Position numbers and translations under genes: made by a program
Shown here: piece by piece, positions 46,774-59,971 of the stretch
How positions within the stretch are numbered: position 1 is the stretch's first letter
How the letters are laid out: every line of letters starts with the position of its first letter
Notes under the pieces: generated by a model
The model's input: the letters and a program-made list of their open reading frames with translations, nothing else
What the model was told of the DNA's origin: nothing
Databases searched by the model: none
Source: Tubulanus polymorphus
Taxonomy: Eukaryota > Nemertea > Palaeonemertea > Tubulaniformes > Tubulanidae
Assembly (NCBI RefSeq): GCF_964204645.1
Contig: NC_134028.1
Coordinates: forward strand, 10,583,001 to 10,647,000
Reading direction: 5' to 3'
DNA: 64,000 nt

Positions 46774-49549
46774 CTACAACAAACAATAATAAAACTATGG
46801 TCAATTTTTTAATTCATAAGACTGTTTTTCTGTGATATTTTGCTTATTTTGGTGGCATACCTCAGTTAGTTCGTAATATGACCTGAAAAATCACAGATGC
46901 GGGCTGAACCATCGATTTTATATCAGTTCTATACTGATTTGAGGGACTGCCAAAAGTATTAGTCTTTCCTTTCAAGTTGAACCAGAGAAAATACTGATAG
47001 CTTCCATTTTGTGAAATTTGAATATTGTTGCCTTGTTAACACACCATGATTTCACGGTTGTGATCCGACTAGCAGGGACCAGTCAAGGCACTTGTCCGAT
47101 TGCCCGGAACTATATTCTCAGTAGGGCAAGTAATATCGCTATCACTTGTCCACTGGGCCAGTGCATTTTATATCTCAAAGCGTGGTCCATGTGAATAGCA
47201 TACTGTAGACCTACATCTTTTTAATGAATAATTGCCCCTGGGCCAAGAGGTTTACCACAACCTTATGAAATGCTCGACATAATTCAACATATATCAGAAA
47301 ACGAAAAAGCTAAGGGCACACGAGCGTATTTTTCCGCATGATCGTGACGATTAAATTCGTCAGCGAAATTGCGGACAAATTTATATGTCCTATAAGAGTG
47401 GGCACACGTAGAGATCAAAGCGAAATTCTGACGGCGTACGTCATTTAATGAGAGGTGATTAGTAAATTGCGTGAAATCCACAATATCAGTTGATAAAAAC
47501 AGTAGCTCGGCAGAAGCCGTCTAGTGCGGGCAGACGAGCGAATGTGCGGGCTACCCGGGCAATTGAAGTCGTGTTCCTTTTGTAGGGATACAAGTAAATT
47601 CGGTCCCAGTCGGAAAAACGAACCGAGTCAGGAAACCACGGCAGAACCGCAGTAACGCCACTTCACTGAAAGATTTTTCAGGGAGCTACGCCCGATTTCG
47701 TCGCAACGCTGCCGCAGCCGTGACGGTACAGTGAGGGGACCACGCGTCACGAGCAAGCAGAACGCTCATGTATTTCCCACATGATACCTGCTCATAGAAG
47801 GGATCGCTACGGACAAGCCGTAAGAGAAAGTGATAACGATTAGTTATCCTAAACAATACTAGTTCACTTGTTCAGTGTTTTCTATATACAAACAAGAGAT
47901 CCACGGATCTTAATGTCTCGGGCGCAGAATGTTATCTTTGTAATGTATAGGCGCCATCTGATTGATGTATCTTTAAGGTTTTCCTTGAACACTTCATGGA
48001 TGTGTAAAATCTGCTGATTTCGGTGAAGAACATCATTGAAATCTAATCAGCAATCATCGCGGCAATACACGAGGTTTGGGCCTATTCGATTGTGTTCGCA
48101 TAATCATCCGTGAAGTAGCGTATCGACTGAATCTTCGGTTATTTGCATAATGAAATAGATATGGGGAGACAGAATCGATACTACAGCTATCAAATTAAAA
48201 ATAAACATATTAGACTCTCCCATGACCGGGAAATGAGAAACTAGAACCGAGCAGATTAATGAGAAGATTAAAAGACCGGTTTATCTGCGTCAATCGAATA
48301 TGCCCTTACATTGATTGACAGCGGGAGCTCAGCCAACCACAGGGAGCAGTTATTTTACTTTAGTGTAACGTTGTACATTGGCCTTCTAGCCGTTTTATGA
48401 AACAAAATGCTCCTTGAAATTTCTTAAAAAATCTCCACTAATGCGTCGATTTCTCTTAAATGAACGCGATATTCAAAATTCCATTTCCAACAGATTTTAG
48501 CCGCATGATGAAGCTACATTGTGCACATAAACATAGTAGATTGCATGACTTCGTGTCAAAGTTATAACCTCATTTGTTAGTAAAAATTCGATTTTTGGAC
48601 ACACAACACGAGATAATAAGTATTGTGTAAATTCATTGGCACATTCATATGCACGTTTTATTCACCAAAATAAGCACTGGTGCACCAAAAATCAATTTTA
48701 GAATGCAAAATATTTTCAAATTAATATTTTTATTCATACAATATAGATTTAGATTACAAGTTTGGCAAGGAAAATATGTTACTAAACAGTCTATCGACGG
48801 GACTGCGTAGCAGGTGTGCGTAGCTCCGATTGGTTGTTGCGATGCATAGGGAACCCCGTTAATGAGGAATCTCCGTCAAAACGTCATAAATGTAGGTCAT
48901 CAGATGTCATGCCATAAAACCGAGGATCGGAAAAATCCGCCATAAAAAATATCGTTTTCGCCAGAAATCTCCGAGGAATCGATAGCTACAATCTCGGTTC
49001 TTTGCATGCGGCTAGGCGCTCATGTCATACAAATCGGCACCACTTCTGGCATAAAAAAACATACCACCAAAAGGCGGACGCACCCGCTCAAAAGTGATGG
49101 CATAGGTAAACCAAAAATTTACATGAAAGACGTGTTTCTGAGCAAAATGCTTTTAAACATTTTCCTAAGTCCCATTTTCTTGATTGGTTATTTAATAAAT
49201 TACTGAAAATAAAAGCCTCTAAGGTGTAGGGCAAGTATATATTTGAGGGGCAAGTGAAGTTTCAGATATGCTTACTCCTGAGCAAGTGGCTTTTATGCCT
49301 TGGATAAGACCCTAACAAGAAAATATCTTCAGTTTGAAGGCATGTCAAAACAATCTTCTACCTAAGTAAAAACAAGACTGGTAATCCACCAAATCAGTAT
49401 GGTGTAGTACTCATATAATAAAATTGATGGTTCAGCCCATGTGCCAGATCTTTGGAGTCATGTTAAGACGTAACAAGTCTATCAAATCAACAAATTTGAC
49501 TATATATTATGTAAAACAGAGAGATAAATAGTTCAGGTTAGTTACTTAC
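46774..49549. other. Exportin-6 intron with repeats
   Basis: 2.8 kb without coding potential. The segment 48800-49090 is a diverged copy of 53143-53425 ('gatgcatagggaa', 'cataaatgtaggtcat', 'cataaaaccgaggat'). The remainder is AT-rich and unrecognised, apart from a more GC-rich patch at 47500-47760. Confidence 0.6.
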
Positions 49550-49648
49550 TCTGTGGTAAAGTTTACACTTTGAATTCAAATTTTCTAGGGCTTCTAAATT
49601 CTGTTTGAAGATTGATATATCAGGCTGCAGAAAAGATTGTCCGAATGC
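49550..49648 (-). CDS. xpo6: Exportin-6, internal coding exon
   Basis: 99 bp, 33 codons: AFGQSFLQPDISIFKQNLEA then LENLNSKCKLYHR. It matches the exportin-6 segment that precedes the penultimate exon. The acceptor is ttcattcaag and the donor AGA|GTAAGT. Both ends are in phase 0. Confidence 0.93.
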
Positions 49649-50964
49649 CTTGAATGAAAAAAAAAATAAAACGCATGCAATTAAAACGATTCATATACGT
49701 AAAAATCTGTAATAATTATCAGTCCAGACGAGACCACATATTTTTACCTAACATCCTACAGATCTACTATCTAATTTTCTTCATTGAACCTTTTACACTT
49801 TTGTATAATTTACAAAAAAATCTTATCCACTCGCAAATGTAAATCTAATTTGCCCGAAAATTAAAATTTATTTAAAATTCATTTAAAAGGAATTTTGAAA
49901 TATATCTTAAATGCTCATTCACCACGACCAAAATCAATTTTTTTCTCTTTGAAAAGTGCCACCCCTAAATCGCTGACTTAGTCTTTTATAAATTAAATTG
50001 TTTATGTGATATAAACACTTCCTATATTGGAAAAAACTAAACGACATTTGGCCGTCAAGATTGAAGGACACAGATCGAAGACTTCTACTTTTGGACAACA
50101 TCTTGCAATTTGTCACACTTGCGATCAGGAATTCAGTGAAAACAAATTAAAAATTCTAGGCAAAGGATCTTCTTGGTTTGTAATTAGCTTAGAATTTAGC
50201 ACCTGTAACTCCATTTACTTATGTTGTATACAAGTCTGTAGTAGCTTTGAAGTCAGGTCGGTCGGGTTACGGCAAACAGACCATTATTTTGAGATGGCCT
50301 TACAACATTCCTAGTAAGATTGTAATCATTAGTGCTAATACTGTATGTAGAATTTGCAACTACATGTACTTAAGAGTTGGACGGTCAATATTCAGCAATT
50401 TGTCACACTTCTGCGCGTATTATTAGTAAAACAAAATCAACGGATGATCGACTTAAAGGTCAAATCATTGCCAACTTCAGTCATGCATGAAGAAGGGGCA
50501 TCATGTCTCAGCCAAAATTTCAATTTCATTATTTTCATCAGTATTTACCAGCTCATTTCAGTATTTTTTAACAGCTGACAAAAAAGCCACATCCTTGTTG
50601 ATGGTACACGTATTTGCCCCGTCCAATGTTCTTACTGAGGGATTTTAACACAGCGGCCTGCAATGCAAATAGGTCCTAATCGCCATCTTAAAAAATTCTG
50701 CCATGCTTGAAAAAATGATCAGGAGTTTTTTCACTTATCAAGCTTTTGTTCCGAGTGACATTTCGCTTTCATCTCAGACTATGACAGGTTCACATGCCCA
50801 ATTTTATTACCGGTGCATCAATATTTGTATAAAAATAGACTACAAGTAGCTCCATGTTCTTCAGTAGCCTATATACATCAATAATTGTATACGTTTCCCG
50901 CGAGTGCACGCTGCCCTAGTATAACTTTACAGGGATTTCCCCGAATGTTTGAAATTCAAACCAG

Positions 50965-51621
50965 AAAGAAATTCTAAAAATGGGCTTGCTGACATGATTG
51001 TACTGAAAGCTTGCTTGGTTGTTATTTCGGTAGTAGAATTAATCGAACTTTGAACTGATTACTTGTTAAAAGAGTTAAGAGATCAGTGTTGTCTTACATT
51101 GTTACATGAAATGTTACACACGCCGGGGACTGGATATTGGAATGGTTTTATTGTAGACGTGGACCAAGTTAGTGCTAGCTTTTGGATAGTTATTTGAATA
51201 TTGCAGTGTCTTAACGGAATCTATCATCATGTTGATAATTGCTAGATTAATAATTGGATTATGTGGAAATGATTTTGCATAGAAAAATTTACAGCTGAAA
51301 GAAAAAACGAGACTAACTCGAGTGACTTCAGGTGAAGAGAAGCGAACACGAAAATAGATGAGCCACAATTTTTTTTTTAGATTATAAAGACATTAAGCAA
51401 GATTAAGTTACATTTCCTTCAAATGACAATCCACTACGATCATCCGATAAAGTTTATTGCCACCATAGACTACCGCCCCCTGTATCTTTGAAGGGACAGG
51501 GAACAAGTCTTCAATTCAATTCAGAATTTATTTTACAGAAAAGCGGTTTTTAAGTTTTAGATATTTAAACTGAAAAATATAAATGGTCATACATAGATTT
51601 TACAAATGGCTGCTAACGCAA
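50965..51621. repeat. 650-bp duplicated segment, copy 1
   Basis: It is about 93% identical to 52487-53132 in direct orientation, beginning 'aagaaattctaaaaatggg' and ending 'aaatggctgctaacgcaa'. Small indels distinguish the copies. The shared minus-strand open frame (VFSFSCKFFYAK...) is not convincing as a gene. Confidence 0.85.
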
Positions 51622-52136
51622 CATTAAATGTGTGTAAATATCAGAGCCCAAGAGAGTTTCTAACGAAAGTTATCGACTCCCCAAGCAAGTTATCAATCTG
51701 TGTGATAGGAATATGGGCTTGCAAGCATGCAAGCCCATGAAAATTCAAGGCTAGCAAAGGTCACAGTGAAGCGCGCTGAATAAACAAACCTGTGGCCTAA
51801 ATTTTTCTAATTCTTTTTCCTCAATATTCCTTGGTCGCAAGTATTTTAAAAACAAACTGACAAAAAAACTGTATTTCTTAAAAAAAAACCTAAAAGTACT
51901 ACCGTATTGATAGTCAAATTTCTGGACAAAATACGAAAATTCAGTATGGGTAGTAAGGTCTGCTCAGACACAGCTGCAGCGTTAACGTGGCTGTGAAGTC
52001 ATCAATTTTTAAGAAACCGTAGAATTATGAAGATATGCAAGCACAATGCGCATGTTGCTTAAATGATGTCAACGCAGAAATGCGATCACAATGACATTTC
52101 ATTATATCCATTATATTCATTTTTGTAGAAACATCT

Positions 52137-52215
52137 TTATATATATGTGTGTGTGTGTATGTGTATCTATGTATATATGTATGTTTATATGTATAGGTAT
52201 ATATATATGTATATT
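52137..52215. repeat. TG/TA microsatellite
   Basis: Runs of 'tatatgtgtgtgtgtgta' followed by mixed tatg/tata units between the two copies of the 650-bp duplication. Confidence 0.85.
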
Positions 52216-52486
52216 CGTAATATTATGTTATGCGCTAGTATAAAGTGACTTATAAGTCTAAATTAGGGCTGCGTACCAAATCTTTATATTCTGATTACAG
52301 ACCCTCCAACCCTTCCAATTTATTCGGAACCGTTAGGTATTTCGAACCAATATCCGCATTCCATTTGCTGGTGGAAAAATTCTGGAAATTTCGTGAGTGA
52401 CGATCGGCAGGCGATACTGGACCGTAAAAGCGTCCCGAGTCAAAAATGCGCTCATTTATAGTATCCCTGCCGTGCATTAAAAAACA

Positions 52487-53132
52487 AGAAAGAAATTCTA
52501 AAAATGGGCTTGCTGACATGGTTGTACTGAAAGCTTGCTTGGTGGTTTTGTAATTCTGTAGTAGCATTAATCGAACTTTGAACTGATTACTTTTTAAAGT
52601 GATCAGTGTTGTCTTATATCATTACATGAAATGTTACACACGGGGACTGGGGATAGGAATGATTTTATTGTAGACGTGGACCAAGTTAGTGCAAGCTTTT
52701 GGATTGTTATTTGAAAATTCAGTGTCTTAACGGAATCTATCATCATGTTGATAATTGCAAGATTACTTATCGGATTGTGTGGAAATAATTTTGCATAGAA
52801 AAATTTACAGCTGAAAGAAAAAACGTGACTAACTCGAGTGACTTCAGGTGAAGAGAAGCGAACACGAAAATAGATGAGCCACAATTTTTTTTTTTAGATA
52901 ATAAAGACGTTAAGCAAGATTAAGTTACATTTCCTTCAAATGACAATCCACTACGATCATCCGATAAAGTTTATTGCCACCATAGGCTCCCTGGCTCTTT
53001 GAAGAGACAGGGAACAAGTCTTCAATTCAATTCAGAATTTATTTTACAGAAAAGCGGTTTTTAAGTTTTAGGTATTTAAACTGAAAAATATAAATGTTCA
53101 TACAGAGATTTTACAAATGGCTGCTAACGCAA
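52487..53132. repeat. 650-bp duplicated segment, copy 2
   Basis: Direct partner of 50965-51621, 1.5 kb downstream. It is followed immediately by a copy of the 48800-type repeat (53143-53425), suggesting that these belong to one larger repeat family. Confidence 0.85.
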
Positions 53133-54217
53133 GACAACCATGGACTACCATGGCAGGTGCACATAGCTCATATTGGATGATGTGATGCATAGGGAATCAT
53201 GTTTATGAGGGATCCCCGTTGAAATATCATAAATGTAGGTCATTGTACGTTTATGCCATAAAACCAAGGATTGGAAAAATTGACTGTAAAAAATATCGTT
53301 TTTCACAGATATCTCTTAGGAATCCATAGCCATGATCCTGGTTCTTTGAGTGCAACTAGGCGCACTTATACAAATCGGCATTTCTATTGGCATGAAATTT
53401 TGTGCCACGAAAAAGCGGACACAGTTGCTTGGCATAGGTGTCAAACGATGGTAAAGGTAAACCAAATATGCTATTTTTCATGTTATTCTGCTATTCAATG
53501 CATCCTAGTGAACATAAACAGAAACCAATGTCCTTGAATCGCAACATAATTGTATATAATTCAATATTAACCTACCCCATACAAAAGTTTGGGTAACCCC
53601 GATTCCATGTAAGGAGATGTGTCCTATGACAATACTGACAATGATTAAATATCAAGACTTTAAGTTTAAATCACATGACATTTTCCTTAACAAGCAGCCT
53701 GTCGGCAGATATAGCTCCACTGTGTTGTGTTCACTTAATCATTCTTCATTTATCTAATTGCCCCATTGCTAAAGGTATCCTGAGAAGGATTAGAAATCAT
53801 AGAAATATGGGTTTTCCTGGTAGAGCAACCCAAGCTGTCAAAATCACAAAACAAGGGGTTTATTGCAGCTGTCAATCTGCTATCTGTAGCCACCCACCTC
53901 AATGATCGAAGTCAACTTTGCTGATGCCTTGACGATCAGTTTATGCAAAGATGGTGAAAGCCTGTCAATAATATGCGTAAATGGCCGTTAGTGTCTGATC
54001 CTCGACTCATAGATTGTCTAGAAACCACGACGAAAAACGAAACAAGTAACTCGAACGAGAAAGTTTGGCTATTGATATTTCAACGTTGTTAGATCGTTCA
54101 CATACAACGATAATGAAAATTCCGAAGTGAAACTAAGCCTCGTTTGCAAGTTATTTTGTACAAAAGGAAGAAATTTTCGTATGCGATAACAAAATGGACT
54201 TCGCTAAAGGGAAAGTC

Positions 54218-54680
54218 CATAATAAATTGCCCATGGGCAAAGTGTGGGCATTGCTTATGAAAAATCTTTTTAATTAGTGAATTCAAAGTTATTATTTTAT
54301 TTTATCTTTCTGAAATAATTATTTTGTAGTGAAATCAAGGCCAAAAATACATCTGTTTACAGTCCACGTCCAAAATTTCGCCATTATAATTATTTAAGTA
54401 GCGCCGGAATTCCCTGTATATCCCAAAAAGAGCCAAACACATTCGCTCATAGAGACATCCCCCAATCAAGGTCATTGCAATTTTATATGCAAGAACTAAG
54501 AATTTTCCAGCCATCAGTTTTTCGTAGAATTTCAACAAAGTTGACCATGTCATTGATGGAGGTTCTCCATGTCTTCGATCACATCAATTATACGTCGTTT
54601 AGGCCGAGAACCAATGAAACAAATGCTCACATGGCTCATTGCCAACTTCAATATCACTAACAAAGGTGAACCAAAATTTA
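54218..54680. repeat. Dispersed repeat, copy with partners at 60675 and 62060
   Basis: Its left part ('ataaattgcccatgggcaaa', 'tccacgtccaaaatt') matches 60675-60882. Its right part ('gtagcgccggaattccc', 'gagaaccaatgaaacaaatg') matches 62060-62310. The two parts are contiguous here but separated by about 1.2 kb in the other location, so one locus is rearranged or interrupted. Confidence 0.7.
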
Positions 54681-54989
54681 TCCTAAAACAATGGGTCCAG
54701 ACTGGACCAGGAATCGGACAAATAAAAACCAGAAAAAAATAGCGGGTAAACTCTAACAATATCCCTAAGGGTGCATTGTTTGGATGTCTAATGTCTAGCA
54801 TTGTGAACTAGAGCAGAATGGCGAATGTCTGTCGAATATATTGCCATTAAAATGACGATCTGTCTGTGTGAAATTTTCAAACTGGCTCCAGTTACGGGGG
54901 AATCCACACTATATCTACATACACGCATGCGTGAAGGAATAGGGTTAGGGTAAGGCGAGGCTTTATATTAAATCAACTCGCCCAACCTC

Positions 54990-55060
54990 CAGTCGTGTGC
55001 TGTGGCACAGTGGGTAAAGCACTCTACTTCTTTTTTGTTTGGTTTCGAATCCCAATATTT
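54990..55060 (+). repeat. tRNA-like SINE head
   Basis: An A-box-like 'tgtggcacagtgggtaaagc' (55001-55020) and a B-box-like 'ggtttcgaatccc' (55041-55053) are spaced as in a tRNA gene. The acceptor stem does not pair, so it is a SINE relic rather than a tRNA gene. Confidence 0.5.
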
Positions 55061-57574
55061 CAAGTCAGAATTTTACTGTATTGCGCATGCGCTAACTGTC
55101 CACCGTAACTGGAGCTATCGCACTCTGTTTAAGGACTCCGTAACCGAAGCCACAGGGTTTTATAAGTGTCAATGGTATTTTTGAATTTTACTACGAACAG
55201 GATTTGAACCGTACATACACCGGGGGTGGATTTAAGTGCAGAGCAGGGGGAGAACTCCCCCTCAAAAGTGCCCTAAAAAAAATTTCTATTTCTTAGTAAA
55301 CTTTTTCTATAACTTAATGTTCTGTATTGGGTGTTTCAAAAATAAAGTTGATATTTTCCGGTGACTCTCCACCAGAAAAGCCCAGATAGCTCTTAAATTG
55401 CATCAAATTTGGAAAAATTTTCTGGGGGTGGACCCCCAGATCCCCCCTAGGAGTTCCCCCCAAGGAGTTCGCTGAATTTAAGAATTCCCAGCTTTTCTTA
55501 TAGCATTTTCCCATAAAAATGTTTGCTTAGTCGCGATCAATTTAATACAAAATTCCCGGTTATACCATGTAAAATCTCCTATTCATTTCTATAGTAAATA
55601 AACATAGATACGATGGCCACAACGAGTTCCCCCATGTTGACTTGTCCACATTATTCATGTGTCATCTGAGCTGTATGATCACAACCCAAGCACGTGGAAT
55701 AGTGTCTGACAGTAATCGAGAATACCAGCAGTGCGGTGTTTTCAGGTAATTACGGAATTGAGGTAATTGTGGAAGTATAGTCAAATGGTAAAAACAAAAT
55801 TTGGTTAATACAGTGATTTTTGATTGTACTAATGAGGTTCGACTGTAAACCTCAGTCTAAGTGAAACAGCTAAAGAGCACCTTTATGTTTGGAATAACTT
55901 CATTGCGATGGAATGAATAGAATGTTATTACTTTGTGACGCCAAACGATTAAATCTTTAATGTCCAAATTGACAACTTGTGTTTCAATGTCAGCTTTGCC
56001 ATTTGCCTATTGTCATTTCTGCAAGTACCTCAACAAAATGTAATATTATAGATGTCCATCTCTTATGAACCTTTTCACAATAATTTTCCAATTTGTTCAA
56101 ACCAAAATAATCTGAAGGTGGCGTTGTCGGTCCTGGATCTTGATGTTAATAATAGGCCGTCCATGGTCTCTGCATGAAATCCCCGGCATTATAGTGATAT
56201 CCTGGCGAACGTTGTTGCTTTTTCTGGCGAAGTCTTGACGATCAGTTTTTATAAGGATAGCGATAGTCTGTCATATGTCTGAGCGGGCGGATACAGACAG
56301 CAGATTGACAGCTGCATATATCATTGAAGTCTTTCACCCAGATAAAACATCCAGAGAAAATTTAGAAGAGATTAGCCCAAAGATCATTGGTACCGAGTCT
56401 TATACTGATCTGATAAAAACAGTTGGACAAGTGGTCACTCCTAGGGGTCAAAATAAAACAAGAGGCCCATGGGCCTTGAAGCACTGGTAGATGATACTGG
56501 GGTAAGGTATTAAGCGGTTAATGTTTTACATCTGCTGGCTAATGTTCTATGACATGTTGATTGGGAGACCACAGCCTTAATGTACGATTTCATTTATGCT
56601 GAAAATGAATTTAATTTTTCTGCCAAACAGTTTAGCCAAGTTGTTTATACTGTTAAACCTCATGAATACGATTCTGTTAAAGACGAAACTAGTTTATTCT
56701 GATGTTTTCCATCATGTCCCAGCCAAGATATTTATATCAATCGAGATCTGGATACAAAAACCCATTTAATACAACAATTTCAGCACCTTCGCCTACAAGA
56801 TTCGTACCGGTGTCAACAAGGTAGGCCTATAACTGCAAGGGTACTCTTGACTGACTGCGGTTTTTCATGCATGAACTGTTAGGCCCTATTGCTGAATAAT
56901 GAAAACAAAAACAGAACGATTTTTCTGAATGCAAAATCCTCTAATGCATAAGGTAGATCAACTGGACAAACGTACGAATCATGACGATCCTAGGACAATT
57001 GCCCCCTGGACAACTGCCCCCCCCCCCCCGAATAAAATCCTTTTTGATCTGGATTAACACCACCTGAATACTGTACTTAGAAATTCATTTGTATATTAAT
57101 GAATATACATAGATTTATAAGATATAGAATTACTGATGTTGTGTGCAGATCAGTCTTTAAACTTTCAGTCTTTGAGTGATTATAATTCACTTACCGAATT
57201 AAAGGAAACTTAATTAGTCCACTTGTTAGTGCATTATTTAACATTGGCTAATTTATTGGAACTAGTTTTATAGTTACTTTAGCCAATCAAAAACTTTAAA
57301 TCAATCCTAAAGTAATTAAATAATTGATTAGAAGTTAATACCTGGGTTACTTTAAGATTAAAAGGATTTCATTTGGGGGCAATTGAAATGATACCCATCA
57401 AAACGTTGCGCACAAAGCGATGCCAGCGTTGGTGTCACTGAAGCCGGCTGATGATTGTTTGTCTTTTTGTTTGTTTGGCTTTATGTCGTTTGGGTCTTGG
57501 TTTCCCAGTACTAACCCTATTTTTCATTATTCATTTAACCTCACGACGGCTTTTGAAGTGTTGCACACTGTAAG

Positions 57575-57660
57575 CAGCCAGCAGGACTCCAACCCACTTG
57601 TCACTCAGCACTGATAGTAAGCATCACGCCTTATCTCACTGAGCTACTGAGGCCGCAGCC
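57575..57660 (-). repeat. tRNA-like SINE head, minus strand
   Basis: On the minus strand, 'ggcctcagtagctcagtgag' resembles an A box and 'gggttggagtcctgc' a diverged B box about 45 bases downstream. No complete cloverleaf is formed. Confidence 0.4.
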
Positions 57661-58034
57661 CAAATAACCATCCCGATATTGTAATTCACAACAAACAACA
57701 TGTAAATTTAATCACTGTTGTGGTGTTCAATGCATGGAAAAGATAATATAAATTATTTTTCCCGGCACGCATTACAAAGCGAATCTATCACTGTTTGGAC
57801 CATTAAATCAGAAATCTGGCGACGCTTTGTTGTAGGGAATAATCCAAACATTATGTTGAGTCATTTTCAGCTGTGTCTAATGTTTTATGTGAACCGGGTT
57901 ACAATTTGTTACTATAAAAATGAGAAGAGGCGGCGTTTTTTTTTCTACTACGACTTTCGATCCATTTTACTAGCATTGGCATGACGTCATAAACGTCAAC
58001 CAATGCTAAAAACAACTATCTGTTATTTAAGGCC

Positions 58035-58700
58035 TTGAACCACATATCATGAGTACTAAGTTTTATCTTGATCTGTTGAAGATTTTACTATTAGTAGCGA
58101 TTCATAGAAATATGGGCCCCATCGCCCAGCCTTGGGCACTCCCTGGGGTCAAATCCAAAAACGACTCAATATTCTTTAAGGCTTTGCCCACAGATCTTTG
58201 GTACCAAGTTTCATCTCGATCCAATTGACACTTATTAGGACAAGAAGCAATTCATAGAAATATGGACTCCAGGGTACCCCCTGGGGGTCAAACCCAAAGA
58301 ATGCTCTATATTGCTTTAGACCTGGTCCCACAGATCAATAGTACCAGGTTTTACATTGAACTGATGAAAACTGTAGGACTAGTAGCCATTCATAGAAATA
58401 CAGGCCCCACCACCCTTGGGCACCCCTGAGGGTCATATCCAAAAAAGGCTCTTCATTGTTTTAGCCCTTGGCCCACAAATCACAAGTACCAGGTTTTATC
58501 ATGATCCAATAAAACCTGTATGACTAGAAGCGAATTAGAGAAATATGGGCCCCAGCCCCTTGAGCATCCCCTGGAGGTAAAATTAAAAAAACAGCACTAT
58601 ATTGTTTCAGGCATTGGGCCACAGATCATTGGTACCAAGTTTTATATCGATCTGATAGAAAGACTAGTTGCGATTCATAGTAATATAGCTAGATGGGACT
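58035..58700. repeat. Tandem array of about 145-bp units
   Basis: About four and a half diverged units each contain 'cattcatagaaatatgggc' or a variant, a 'cccctgggggtcaaa' block, 'ggcccacagatca' and 'ggtaccaggttttat'. Isolated related units occur near 56380. It is probably a minisatellite derived from a dispersed repeat. Confidence 0.8.
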
Positions 58701-58743
58701 TATGTCCCAAGTGGCCTTAAAGTGAAAATAAATATCACAGTAC

Positions 58744-58899
58744 CTGCATAATCGCTATGAATTGTGATTGGTTGTCTAATTCCTCTGTTTGCGATTTAAT
58801 GACTGTAATAACTGGAGTTTTGAAGAAATATCTCCAGTTATAGATTAATAACTGATGTAAAATTGCGTAAAGTGTTGATTTAATATCAGGCGATGACCT
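58744..58899 (-). CDS. xpo6: Exportin-6, internal coding exon
   Basis: 156 bp, 52 codons: RSSPDIKSTLYAILHQLLIY then NWRYFFKTPVITVIKSQTEE and LDNQSQFIAIMQ. It aligns with the exportin-6 region ending in AIMQ. The acceptor is tttgtttttcag and the donor CAG|GTACTG. Both ends are in phase 0. Confidence 0.94.
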
Positions 58900-58973
58900 C
58901 TGAAAAACAAAAAGAATGACGTGAATACAATTCTAATACAGTGAAATTGAAGTCTCAAATGATTTGAAATTAC

Positions 58974-59085
58974 CTCGGCTATAATTGGATAAATATGTTC
59001 CATGATTATAGAAATAATACTGGGTAGGAACGCTCGGAACGACGCCCCTGGTTCTTTCACAATCAATTCCAAAATCTTTAGAAAT
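58974..59085 (-). CDS. xpo6: Exportin-6, internal coding exon
   Basis: 112 bp. It begins with the last base of a Lys codon and continues FLKILELIVKEPGASFRAFL, PSIISIIMEHIYPIIAE. The acceptor is ctaccgtag and the donor GAG|GTAATT. It is closely similar to the QEPG...PSIIALCMEQVYPIIAE region of vertebrate exportin-6. Confidence 0.94.
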
Positions 59086-59158
59086 CTACGGTAGAGAGAC
59101 CATATAATAGAGTTCAAAATTTATAGAAATGAGGGACATAGTTTCAGATAACTCTTAC

Positions 59159-59333
59159 TTCTCAATAACTTGTATCCCTGCAGTAGTTTCCTCCATTAGA
59201 ATTTTTGATAGTTGTTCCCTTGTGAACAAATTCATGAAGGTCTGAATGCTTTGTTCAGTAAACTGAACTCCCATTTGAACTTGTAAACTTTCAAATAATG
59301 CAAGGAAAAACACCAGGATGTCTTGTATAACAT
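59159..59333 (-). CDS. xpo6: Exportin-6, internal coding exon
   Basis: 175 bp: VIQDILVFFLALFESLQVQM, GVQFTEQSIQTFMNLFTREQ, LSKILMEETTAGIQVIEK. VQMGVxFTEQxIQTFxNxFTREQL is a strong exportin-6 signature. The acceptor is atttgtag, the donor GAA|GTAAGA, and the Lys codon is split with the next exon. Confidence 0.95.
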
Positions 59334-59419
59334 CTACAAATAAGAAGATTATACAATTATATTCCAGCATACACATTTCCAAATAAGTCTTATTTCTTAA
59401 AAATCTGGAGTAACATTAC

Positions 59420-59575
59420 CTGGATTATGGATATAAACAGGAAATAATGATAGCGTGACTTGTACAACTTCCTGTATCGATTGATAGCAGATCTGTTTTG
59501 TTTTAACAACCTCTCCGGAAATTGATTCAACTTGATTCACCATCATTTCTAATGTTTTCTTTATACAAAGTTTGG
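59420..59575 (-). CDS. xpo6: Exportin-6, internal coding exon
   Basis: 156 bp: AKLCIKKTLEMMVNQVESIS, GEVVKTKQICYQSIQEVVQV, TLSLFPVYIHNP. The acceptor is ttttaag and the donor CAG|GTAATG. The first Ala and last Asp codons are shared with the neighbouring exons, and the phases agree. Confidence 0.92.
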
Positions 59576-59971
59576 CTTAAAAATGACACAAAATTTTGAT
59601 ATGTTTATTACCTACACATTTACCATGTTTGATAAACATGGGTCACACTATCCTCTCTCAGCAGGGATTTAAACTGGTGGCAGTCTTTTATGAGACTGGT
59701 ACGGCAAGGAACCCTATCTTATCAGCCTCAGTCCATTTTCTTGTAGACCATTATTAACGAATCTCAAACAAAATTTTGCTAACGTTATTCTATTCTTATA
59801 ACTATCCATGGACTTGACTCAGCAATTACATAAAAGGCAATCTCAATGGTGCTGCACATAGGTCTGCACATATGGGCACCCATGTTAATCAGACAGGGCT
59901 TCAAATCGCGGCAGAGTTCAAATCCTAGCCAAAGAATGATGAGGCCACACTAACACACATGTAGAACGTAC

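Larger units (their letters stand above)
49649..58743. other. Exportin-6 9.1-kb intron, repeat-rich
   Basis: No coding exon recognised. Repeats are listed separately: a 650-bp direct duplication, copies of the 48800-type repeat, TG/TA microsatellite at 52140-52215, tRNA-like SINEs near 55000 and 57620, a 13-base C tract at 57017, and a roughly 145-bp tandem array at 58035-58700. Several diverged pieces of the R-family sub-repeat also occur (for example near 53480). Confidence 0.6.

Noticed and set aside
55001-55053. Functional tRNA gene
   Set aside because: A- and B-box-like motifs are present, but no acceptor stem or anticodon arm can be formed, so it was kept as a SINE relic.
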